Made by a program: the position numbers and the translations under genes. 64,000 nt of DNA, from the NCBI RefSeq assembly GCF_013267195.1, contig NZ_CP053941.1, positions 1,984,001 through 2,048,000 of the forward strand, in the 5' to 3' direction. The notes below the pieces were generated by a model. The model ran no database searches and was not told where the DNA came from. It saw only the letters and a list, made by a program, of their open reading frames with translations. Shown here piece by piece: positions 41,382 through 48,258 of the stretch; positions within the stretch are counted from its first letter, which is position 1; the number at the start of each line of letters is the position of its first letter. Source of the DNA: Halorubrum salinarum (GTDB taxonomy: Archaea; Halobacteriota; Halobacteria; Halobacteriales; Haloferacaceae).

Positions 41382-41464
41382 GAGAGGTACCTACGGTTAC
41401 ACAAGCATGAAACTTCCCCCCGCGGGGGCGGCGCGTTCGGCGGCCGACGCGCCGGAGACGCGCG

Positions 41465-42334
41465 TCAGGCGTTCACCGATTCGAGGTAGGTGCTCACGAT
41501 CATCTGCCCCTTCCGGGTGAGCGCGGCCCCGCTCTCGCCGTCGGCGACGAGGTCGGCCTCCCGGAGCGTGTCGAGGATCATCGAGGTCTGGGTGACGTCG
41601 CCCGTGACCACGTCGGCGATGTTCGCCTCGCCGCCGGCGGAGTAGATCGACACGAGGATCTCCAGCTGCTCTTCGGTCGGGTCGAACGAGTCGAGGTCCT
41701 TCATGGCCTCGTCGTACTCGATCTTGATGTACCGGCCGAGGATGTTGAGCGCCCGCTCATTCGGGACGGTCGCGATAGACGTGACCGTCTGTCCGTCGGT
41801 GACGTGGCGGAAGACGAGCGCCGGGCGCTTCGTGCCGCCGAGGGTGCGGTCGGTCCGCTCGTAGTCGATCACGGCGGAGAGGTCGACGACGAACGGCTCG
41901 GGGCAGTCCCCGAACCGTATCTCGCCGGGCGACACTGACACCGAGGCGCGGTGGTCGCCCGCGTCGGTGACGCGCCCGCCGACCTTCGCGGGGTGCCGCA
42001 CGGTGACGGTGACGTTCCGCAACAACACCTTGAACAGGAGCCGGACGAACCGGTCCATGTCCTCGGCCTCGCCCTCCACGAGCGCCGAGCGCCGCGACCC
42101 GTCGCGGTCGTACGCGACGGTGACGCTGTCGTTGAAGAACGAGCGCAGGTCGCCCGGGACGCTCCCGACGACGACGTCGAACACCCGCGAGAGCGGGATC
42201 GTCTCCTTCCCGTCGTCCGTCGCGAGGACCATTCGCCGCTGGCTCAACAGGACGCGACCCGTCACCGGTTCGTCGGTCCCGAAACTCGCCGCGTGGACGC
42301 GGCCGACGAAGTCGGCGACGACGGACTCCTCCAT
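41465..42334 (-). CDS. cheF: CheF-family taxis protein
   Basis: This 289-residue protein matches the archaeal CheF family (DUF439): EESVVADFVGRVHAASFGTDEPVTGRVLLSQRRMVLATDDGKETIPLSRVFDVVVGSVPGDLRSFF at the N-terminus and a winged-helix-like C-terminus (DPTEEQLEILVSIYSAGGEANIADVV...LTRKGQMIVSTYLESVN). CheF links phosphorylated CheY to the archaellum motor. No che or arl gene is nearby, so this is probably a solitary paralog. Confidence 0.85.
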   Translation of the reverse strand: MEESVVADFVGRVHAASFGTDEPVTGRVLLSQRRMVLATDDGKETIPLSRVFDVVVGSVPGDLRSFFNDSVTVAYDRDGSRRSALVEGEAEDMDRFVRLLFKVLLRNVTVTVRHPAKVGGRVTDAGDHRASVSVSPGEIRFGDCPEPFVVDLSAVIDYERTDRTLGGTKRPALVFRHVTDGQTVTSIATVPNERALNILGRYIKIEYDEAMKDLDSFDPTEEQLEILVSIYSAGGEANIADVVTGDVTQTSMILDTLREADLVADGESGAALTRKGQMIVSTYLESVNA

Positions 42335-42474
42335 CGGTGTTTCCTGAGCGCCGTACGCTATTTATTGTTACTCACCCCGTATCAGTCGTGATAACGATCT
42401 GTCACCCGAGCGCCGCGGGCCGCCGATCGAGCGGGTCGGATCGGGGGATCGGAGGGGCGAGACTCGCCGGACCG

Positions 42475-42492
42475 GACCGAATTTGTTCGGTC
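42475..42492. promoter_or_regulatory. Inverted repeat upstream of the 2Fe-2S ferredoxin
   Basis: GACCGAA and TTCGGTC are perfect arms around TTTG. The core CGAATTTGTTCG partly resembles the CGAAC-N2-GTTCG sites in this window. It lies about 75 bp before the ferredoxin ATG. Confidence 0.4.
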
Positions 42493-42566
42493 GACGGCGC
42501 CCGGCGTCGGGGCGGTCGGCTGGGGAACAGCAAAGCCTAATGAGGTGGGCACCAAACCGGCAGGTG

Positions 42567-42956
42567 ATGCCCACAGTAGAATACCTCAACTACGAAGTGC
42601 TCGACGACCACGGCTGGTCGATGGACGACGACAACCTCTTCGAGGAGGCCGCCGACGCGGGCCTCGACGAGGAGGACTACGGCACCCTCGAAGTGAACCA
42701 GGGCGAATACATCCTCGAATCGGCCGAGGCGCAGGGCTACGACTGGCCCTTCTCGTGCCGCGCCGGCGCCTGTGCGAACTGCGCGTCCATCGTCAAGGAG
42801 GGCGACATCGAGATGGACATGCAGCAGATCCTCTCCGACGAGGAGGTCGAGGAGAAGAACGTCCGCCTCACCTGTATCGGTAGCCCGGCCACCGACGAGG
42901 TCAAGATCGTCTACAACGCGAAACACCTCGACTACCTGCAGAACCGCGTCATCTGA
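42567..42956 (+). CDS. fdx: Halophilic 2Fe-2S ferredoxin
   Basis: This 129-residue plant-type ferredoxin has the cluster motif [17 protein letters not shown] (about 64-80) and the fourth cysteine in [12 protein letters not shown] (about 107-118). The acidic insertion near the N-terminus ([26 protein letters not shown]) is the known haloarchaeal ferredoxin extension. It is the main electron carrier for oxoacid:ferredoxin oxidoreductases. The ATG at 42567 gives the classic [11 protein letters not shown]-terminus. Confidence 0.97.
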   Translation: MPTVEYLNYEVLDDHGWSMDDDNLFEEAADAGLDEEDYGTLEVNQGEYILESAEAQGYDWPFSCRAGACANCASIVKEGDIEMDMQQILSDEEVEEKNVRLTCIGSPATDEVKIVYNAKHLDYLQNRVI

Positions 42957-43085
42957 TCGGCTCTCTCCTGTGGTGACAGGCCGTTCTCACGCGGGACCGC
43001 GCCGCTCGCGGTCCTCGCATCTCTCGCCGCTCCGCCAGCGACCGCGCCGCCCGCCGTGGACGGTTCCGGTCCGGTGACCGAGCGC

Positions 43086-43105
43086 CGCCCGAACCTGTTC
43101 GGGCG
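43086..43105. promoter_or_regulatory. 20-bp near-continuous palindrome upstream of the PaaB-like/ahbC operon
   Basis: CGCCCGAACCTGTTCGGGCG has perfect 9-bp arms around a CT spacer. Its core CGAACCTGTTCG matches 11 of 12 positions of CGAACATGTTCG, the type also found at norB and the MoaD-like gene. It ends about 60 bp before the ATG at 43165. Confidence 0.65.
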
Positions 43106-43164
43106 AATTTCGCGGCCGTGAGAACGCGCGAAACCCCGTTCGGGGGACCGTCCGTACGGGGGGT

Positions 43165-43539
43165 ATGGTCGAGAAGACGGACCGAACCGAGGACGCGAAC
43201 GGGCCGCGGTCGGCCGACGGTCGCCGGTTCGAGGTGTTCGTCCGCGAGGCGGAGTCGGACCCGCTCCGCCACGTCGGCACCGTCGCCGCGCCGACGCCGG
43301 ACGTCGCTCACGAGGAGGCGAGCAAGCTCTTCGCGTGGTACGCCCGCGACGTGTGGGTGTGTCCGGCTGCGGAGGTGTCCCGGTACTCCGCGGAATCGCT
43401 CGCGGCCGACGCGGACGGAACGGACGACGAGGCCGCCGACGCGGACGAACCGCGCGTCTACGAGGAGACCGAGGGGACGCCGACCGCCTCCCGCGCCGGC
43501 GCGCCCGCGGTCGACGCCGACGAGGAGGGGTCGCAATGA
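43165..43539 (+). CDS. PaaB-like partner protein of the radical SAM enzyme (Htur_1727 type)
   Basis: This 124-residue protein has a small alpha/beta core: RRFEVFVREAESDPLRHVGTVAAPTPDVAHEEASKLFAWYARDVWVCPAAEVSRYSAESL (about 20-78), which reads like PaaB-family folds ('EVFVR...HVGsV.A...A...A...f.R.....WV.P...I'). A disordered acidic tail follows. From memory it belongs to the haloarchaeal 'rSAM-partnered' Htur_1727 group, sometimes labelled a candidate RiPP. Its stop overlaps the radical SAM start (ATGA), so the two are co-translated. An accessory or substrate-delivery role for the heme enzyme is my inference. Confidence 0.82.
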   Translation: MVEKTDRTEDANGPRSADGRRFEVFVREAESDPLRHVGTVAAPTPDVAHEEASKLFAWYARDVWVCPAAEVSRYSAESLAADADGTDDEAADADEPRVYEETEGTPTASRAGAPAVDADEEGSQ

Positions 43540-44771
43540 TCTCCGTCAGCAAACTCCTCTGCGGGCTCGACGCCGAGAGCGACGGACTTCGATACGACGC
43601 GGCCGACGACTCCGAGGAGTCGCAGATCACGGAGGAGAAACAGCGCCGGCCGGTCGTCGTCTGGAACACCACGAAGCGGTGTAACCTCTACTGCGAGCAC
43701 TGCTACGCGGGCGCCGACGCCGAGGGCGCCCCGAACGAGCTCTCCACCGCGGAGGGGAAGGCGCTCATCGACGACCTCGCCGAGTTCGGCGTCCCCGTCC
43801 TCCTGTTCTCCGGCGGCGAGCCCCTCGTCCGCGAGGACCTGCCCGAGCTGATCGCCTACGCCGACGACAGCGGGATCCGGCCCGTCCTCTCGACGAACGG
43901 CACGCTCCTCACCCGGGACCGCGCCCGGGAGCTGAAGGAGGCCGGGCTCAAGTACGCCGGCGTCTCCGTCGACGGGCTCCCCGAGCGCAACGACCGCATC
44001 CGCGGCGAGGAGGGCGCGTTCGACGCCGCGGTCCGCGGCATCGAGGCCTGCCTCGACGTGGGGCTCAAGACGGGCCTGCGGTACACGATCACCGAGCACA
44101 ACGTCGACGACCTCGCGGGCGTCGTCGACCTCCTCGTCGACGTGGGCGTCGACCGCTTCTGCTTCTACCACCTCGACTACGGCGGCCGCGGCGCCGACAT
44201 CTCGAACGTCGACCTCTCGCCGGAGGCGACCCGGCAGGCCGTCGCCGACCTCTGTGACCTCACCCGCGAGTACCACGCGGCCGGCGAGGAGATAGAGACG
44301 CTGCTCGTCGGCAACTACGCCGACGCCGGCCACCTCGTCGAGTACGCCGACCGCGAGATGGGGACCGACCGCGCGCGGCTCATCTACCGGTACCTCGAAC
44401 GCAACGGCGGCGACCCGACCGGCGAGCGCGTCGCCGACGTCGACCCCGTCGGCAACGTCCACCTCACGCAGTTCTGGCAGGGGTACTCGCCCGGCAACGT
44501 CCGCGACCGCTCGTTCGGCGCGATCTGGTCCGACGAGTCGAATCTGCTCCTCGCCGGGCTCCGCGAGCGCGAGGACCGCCTCACCGGCCGCTGCGCCGAC
44601 TGCGCGTACCAGTCGATCTGCCGCGGCGGGTCGCGGCTCCGCGCGCTCTCGGCGCACGGCGACCCGTTCGCCCCCGACCCGAAGTGCTACCTCACCGAGG
44701 CCGAGCGCGCCGGCGACGAGGCGCTCGCCCGGATCGACGCCGCCGACCGGTCCGCGCCCGCCGACGACTGA
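43536..44771 (+). CDS. ahbC: AhbC-type radical SAM heme biosynthesis enzyme
   Basis: This 411-residue protein starts MISVSKLLCG and contains PVVVWNTTKRCNLYCEHCYAG with the 4Fe-4S CxxxCxxC (C49, C53, C56), LLFSGGEPLVREDLPELI, the conserved VHLTQFWQGYSPGNVRDRSFGAIW, and a C-terminal cysteine set (GRCADCAYQSICRGG, PKCYLT) for an auxiliary cluster. These follow 12,18-didecarboxysiroheme deacetylase of the alternative siroheme-to-heme route used by archaea. Translationally coupled to the PaaB-like protein. Another SPASM-type peptide-modifying enzyme is possible, but the HxxQFW-NVR motif favours AhbC. Confidence 0.8.
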   Translation: MISVSKLLCGLDAESDGLRYDAADDSEESQITEEKQRRPVVVWNTTKRCNLYCEHCYAGADAEGAPNELSTAEGKALIDDLAEFGVPVLLFSGGEPLVREDLPELIAYADDSGIRPVLSTNGTLLTRDRARELKEAGLKYAGVSVDGLPERNDRIRGEEGAFDAAVRGIEACLDVGLKTGLRYTITEHNVDDLAGVVDLLVDVGVDRFCFYHLDYGGRGADISNVDLSPEATRQAVADLCDLTREYHAAGEEIETLLVGNYADAGHLVEYADREMGTDRARLIYRYLERNGGDPTGERVADVDPVGNVHLTQFWQGYSPGNVRDRSFGAIWSDESNLLLAGLREREDRLTGRCADCAYQSICRGGSRLRALSAHGDPFAPDPKCYLTEAERAGDEALARIDAADRSAPADD

Positions 44772-44790
44772 GGCGCTCGCCCGGCGGCGC

Positions 44791-44958
44791 TCATTCCCGC
44801 TCCTCGCCCGCGCCCTCGGCGTCTCCCCCCGTCCCGTACTTCGCCGAGAAGCGCTCCGCGGGCACCTCGCCGCGGGCGACGCCGATGGCGTCGCGCACGA
44901 GTTCGAGCGTGGCGTCGTCTCGGACCGGCTCGACGGCCGGCGGGTCCTCGTCGTCCAT
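44791..44958 (-). CDS. Small acidic protein (55 residues)
   Basis: MDDEDPPAVEPVRDDATLEL is followed by VRDAIGVARGEVPAERFSAK and an acidic tail. Codon third positions are G/C-rich as in real genes. It lies 69 bp downstream of the NarO-like gene on the same strand and could be in its transcript. The 'GEVPAERFSAKYGT' pattern looks conserved-helix-like, but I recognise no family. Confidence 0.55.
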   Translation of the reverse strand: MDDEDPPAVEPVRDDATLELVRDAIGVARGEVPAERFSAKYGTGGDAEGAGEERE

Positions 44959-45027
44959 GTCCGGACCGAGGGGTCGGCGAGGCCTCCGCCTCCCGCTTTA
45001 CCGGTGTACCGTTTCAAGAGCGACCGC

Positions 45028-45636
45028 TCACCGCTCGGCGCCGTCGAAGACGTCCGTCACCAGCTTCGCCTGCGCGGTGCGGAGCCGCTGGGAGAGCGCG
45101 GACTTGCTGATCTCTAGCTCGTCGGCCAACTCGCTCAGGCGCACGTCCCGGTCGTCGTCGAAGTAGCCGCGGACGACCGCGAGTTCGAGCCCGCGCCGCT
45201 GTTTCGGCGTCAGCGCGGAGAGGTCGAAGGTGACCTGTTCGGTCGCGTCCGGGCCCTCCACGACCGCCAGCCGCACGAGCCGCACGCGGTCGACGACCTC
45301 GCGGAGCTCCCCGACCAACCGGCGGACCGCGTCGCGGTCGTCGACGTAGGTCGTGACGAGGACCGTCCCGTCCTCGACGCGGCGGAAGTGCGGGACGCAG
45401 CCGAGCCGCCCGAACGCGTGACAGAGGCAGTCCTCGTCGACTTCGCCGGTCCCGCGGCGAACGTCGCCGTCCGGCGTCGTCACGTCGACCACGCACTCGT
45501 CGCCGACCGCGTTGACCGCCACCTCGGCGGCCTCGTCGGCCTCGGCGACGATCGGACAGCCGCGGTCGCCGCTCGGGTCGACGTCGAGGTCGACCCGCAG
45601 GCGGCGGTCACCCTCGGCGCCGGCGGCGTCGGACAT
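45028..45636 (-). CDS. Cysteine-rich HTH-10 regulator (NarO/DmsR-like)
   Basis: This 202-residue protein has a C-terminal bacterioopsin-activator HTH-10 domain (LTPKQRRGLELAVVRGYFDDDRDVRLSELADELEISKSALSQRLRTAQAKLV, about 143-194). The N-terminal half has five cysteines, C27, C48, C70, C72 and C80, the last three in CLCHAFGRLGC. This is the layout of haloarchaeal NarO and DmsR, which activate denitrification and DMSO respiration when oxygen is low, probably through a cysteine-bound cofactor. It is convergent with the ahbC operon, whose promoter carries the matching palindrome type. Confidence 0.82.
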   Translation of the reverse strand: MSDAAGAEGDRRLRVDLDVDPSGDRGCPIVAEADEAAEVAVNAVGDECVVDVTTPDGDVRRGTGEVDEDCLCHAFGRLGCVPHFRRVEDGTVLVTTYVDDRDAVRRLVGELREVVDRVRLVRLAVVEGPDATEQVTFDLSALTPKQRRGLELAVVRGYFDDDRDVRLSELADELEISKSALSQRLRTAQAKLVTDVFDGAER

Positions 45637-45766
45637 GTCAGTCGCTACGGACGGCGTCGGTTTCAGCTTTCGGCGGATTCCCGGGATCCGGCGCCGCGCT
45701 CGGTCAGTTTCAAAAAGGGTCGGCGTCGGGGTCGCGGTCGCGTCGGAGGCGCGGGTGGGTCGCGCC

Positions 45767-46810
45767 TCAGTCCTCGGACTCGGGGGCGGCCTCCTCGGCG
45801 GCCGGCTCGCTCCCGCCGGCCGACTCCTCTTCGCCCTCCTCGGAGCGCGCGGCGACGAGCGCCCCGCTGGCGACGCTGTACATCGGCTCCTCGGCGGAGC
45901 GCACGCCGCTGATCGAGAACGGGATGTTCGCGTCCGCGAGGTGGTCGGCGAACAGGTCCTCGAAGCCGTTCGGGCTGGAGGTGCCGCCGGTGACGACGAC
46001 GGGCACGTCGAGGCCCTCCTCGACGTCCTCCTCGTCGACCTCGCGCGTGATGTTCTCGATGACGTAGTCGAGCAGGTTCTCGTAGTAGATGGCGAGGGCG
46101 CCCTCGACGCCGCCGACGTCGGTGCGGAAGTCGAGCTCGAAGTCGTCCTCCTTGATGCTCGTCACCTTGTCGACGGGCGTGCCCGTCGCCTGCGCGGTCT
46201 GCTCGTCGACCCAGTCGCCGCCGCGGGCGATGGAGAACTTCATCACGGGCACCGCGTAGTAGGCGAGACAGACGTTGGTCATCCCCGCGCCGAAGCTGAT
46301 CCCGAGGCCGGTGAAGTTGTTGTCGGCCAGCTCGGAGTAGATGACCGCCATCCCCTCGTTGATCGGCTCGGGGTCGTACCCCATGTCGCCGAGCATCGAC
46401 TCGAGGGTCTTCTCGTGGTACAGCGTCGTGAGCGGCGAGTCGATGGGGTCCGCCGGGCTGGAGTAGAACAGGCGCTCGTTCGGCTTCGAGGGCTCGCCGA
46501 CCACCTGTTCGGTGATCAGCTTGATCATCGGGATGGCCGAGGCCTCCTCGCTGGAGAGGATGCCGTGTTGCATCGGCCGCCGGGTCTCCTTGTTGAAGAT
46601 GTTCGCGAAGTTCAAGGCGTCGTCGCCGACGACGTACACCTTGTCGTCCTTGCGGATGTGGAGGACCTCGCTGCGCGAGAGCATCTGCTCGGCCATGTCG
46701 CTGTACTCGATCTCGACGAACGAGTTCCGCTGCTGTACGAACACCGTCTCCGCGCCTTCCTGTCGTCCGGAGAGGATGTTCATCGTGCCGACGTCTAAGC
46801 CCTTGGCCAT
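45767..46810 (-). CDS. Haloarchaeal actin homolog (salactin/volactin family)
   Basis: This 347-residue actin/Hsp70-fold ATPase has phosphate-1 loop [10 protein letters not shown] (3-12), central [36 protein letters not shown] (about 150-185) and the adenosine motif [15 protein letters not shown] (about 271-285). It matches the haloarchaeal filament proteins called salactin or volactin, dynamic filaments involved in cell shape or DNA/cell partitioning. The ATG at 46810 (MAKGLDVG) is chosen because TTTATCAG lies about 28 bp upstream; an ATG at 46825 would be too near. The C-terminal 25 residues are an acidic Glu/Ala-rich tail. Confidence 0.88.
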   Translation of the reverse strand: MAKGLDVGTMNILSGRQEGAETVFVQQRNSFVEIEYSDMAEQMLSRSEVLHIRKDDKVYVVGDDALNFANIFNKETRRPMQHGILSSEEASAIPMIKLITEQVVGEPSKPNERLFYSSPADPIDSPLTTLYHEKTLESMLGDMGYDPEPINEGMAVIYSELADNNFTGLGISFGAGMTNVCLAYYAVPVMKFSIARGGDWVDEQTAQATGTPVDKVTSIKEDDFELDFRTDVGGVEGALAIYYENLLDYVIENITREVDEEDVEEGLDVPVVVTGGTSSPNGFEDLFADHLADANIPFSISGVRSAEEPMYSVASGALVAARSEEGEEESAGGSEPAAEEAAPESED

Positions 46811-46833
46811 ATTCGGGTATTTCATTTCGGACC

Positions 46834-46930
46834 TGATAAACGTTCGTGGGGGATCGCTCCGACCTCGCTCGCGGCCGGGCGAACACCTTCGGGACGGGGC
46901 GCCCCCCGACCGATCCCGCACCGTTTATTC
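46834..46930. promoter_or_regulatory. Divergent promoters of the actin homolog and ubiA
   Basis: On the minus strand GTTTATCAG (46842-46834) serves the actin homolog. On the plus strand CGTTTATT (46922-46929) lies 28-35 bp before the GTG at 46957. The two cores are about 80 bp apart. Confidence 0.55.
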
Positions 46931-46956
46931 CTCGCGGGCGGGAGTACGCGGACGAC

Positions 46957-47790
46957 GTGCGAGACACGCTCCGCGGTGTGATCGAGCTCGCCCGCCTCGG
47001 CAACTGCGTCGCGGCCGGGGTGCTCACGGCCACCGGCGCGTTCGTCGCCGGCGCGAGCGGCGCCGCCGTCCCGACCGCGCTCGCGGCCGCGACGACCGTC
47101 TTCGCGGTCGCCGCGGGCAACGCGATCAACGACTACTTCGACCGCGAGATAGACGCCGTCAACCGTCCGGACCGTCCGATCCCGCGCGGCGCCGTCCCGC
47201 CGCGGCTCGCGCTCGCGACGGCCGCGACCTGGTTCGCCGTCGCCGTCGCGGCCGCGGTCGCGCTCCCCCCGGCGGCCATCGCCATCGCCGCGGTGAACCT
47301 CGTCGCCTTGCTCACCTACACGAGCCTCTTCAAGGGGACGCCCGGCCTCGGCAACGCCCTGGTCGCGTACCTCGTCGGCTCGACGTTCCTGTTCGGCGGC
47401 GCCGCGGTCGGGAACCCGCGGGCGGTCCTCGTCCTCGCGGCGCTCGCGGGGCTCTCGACGTTCACGCGCGAGGTGATCAAAGACGTCGAGGACGTGGCCG
47501 GCGACCGCGAGGAGGGGCTCGCGACGCTCCCCATCGCGGTCGGCGAGCGCACCGCGCTGTGGATCGGCGCCGCCGCGCTCGTCGCCGCCGTCGCCGTCAG
47601 CCCGCTGCCGTACCTCTCCGGGACCCTCGGCGCGGCGTACCTCGCGGTCGTCGCGGTCGCCGACGGGGTCATGCTGTACGCGACCTACGAAGGGTTCGAG
47701 GACCCCGCGGCGGCCCAGCGCCGGTTCAAGTACGGCACCTTCCTCGCGGCGGCGGCGTTCGTCGTCGGGCGGGCCGCCGTGGTCGCGTGA
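46957..47790 (+). CDS. ubiA: Digeranylgeranylglyceryl phosphate synthase (UbiA family)
   Basis: This 277-residue membrane prenyltransferase adds the second geranylgeranyl chain to GGGP in archaeal lipid synthesis. The prenyl-diphosphate motif NAINDYFDREIDAVNRPDRPIPRG (about 53-76) and the second Asp-rich motif DVEDVAGDREEG (about 178-189) are intact, with about eight helices. The GTG start at 46957 is preferred because of the TATA box at 46922; the frame is open further upstream without conserved residues. Confidence 0.9.
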   Translation: MRDTLRGVIELARLGNCVAAGVLTATGAFVAGASGAAVPTALAAATTVFAVAAGNAINDYFDREIDAVNRPDRPIPRGAVPPRLALATAATWFAVAVAAAVALPPAAIAIAAVNLVALLTYTSLFKGTPGLGNALVAYLVGSTFLFGGAAVGNPRAVLVLAALAGLSTFTREVIKDVEDVAGDREEGLATLPIAVGERTALWIGAAALVAAVAVSPLPYLSGTLGAAYLAVVAVADGVMLYATYEGFEDPAAAQRRFKYGTFLAAAAFVVGRAAVVA

Positions 47791-47910
47791 GGGAGCCCAC
47801 GCAGCCATGGTCGCGTGAGACGGGTCACGCAGCCGCTACTGGGCGAGCGGCGCAGCGAAAAAACGGTCTCGCTCGAAGGCGATGCTCGACGGCGGACGGT
47901 CAGGTGACGG

Positions 47911-48216
<306 letters not shown>

Positions 48217-48258
48217 CTACAGGACGCCCGTATTAAATAGTGTCGGGAAGCCCCCCGA

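Noticed and set aside
43165..43539. RiPP precursor peptide for the radical SAM gene
   Set aside because: The protein looks folded (PaaB-like core of about 60 residues) and has no leader/core peptide pattern; the enzyme resembles AhbC.
46811..46921. Upstream starts for the actin homolog (46825 or 46921)
   Set aside because: The TATA box at 46842-46834 would lie too close to or inside such a coding region; the actin phosphate-1 loop sits normally after the ATG at 46810.
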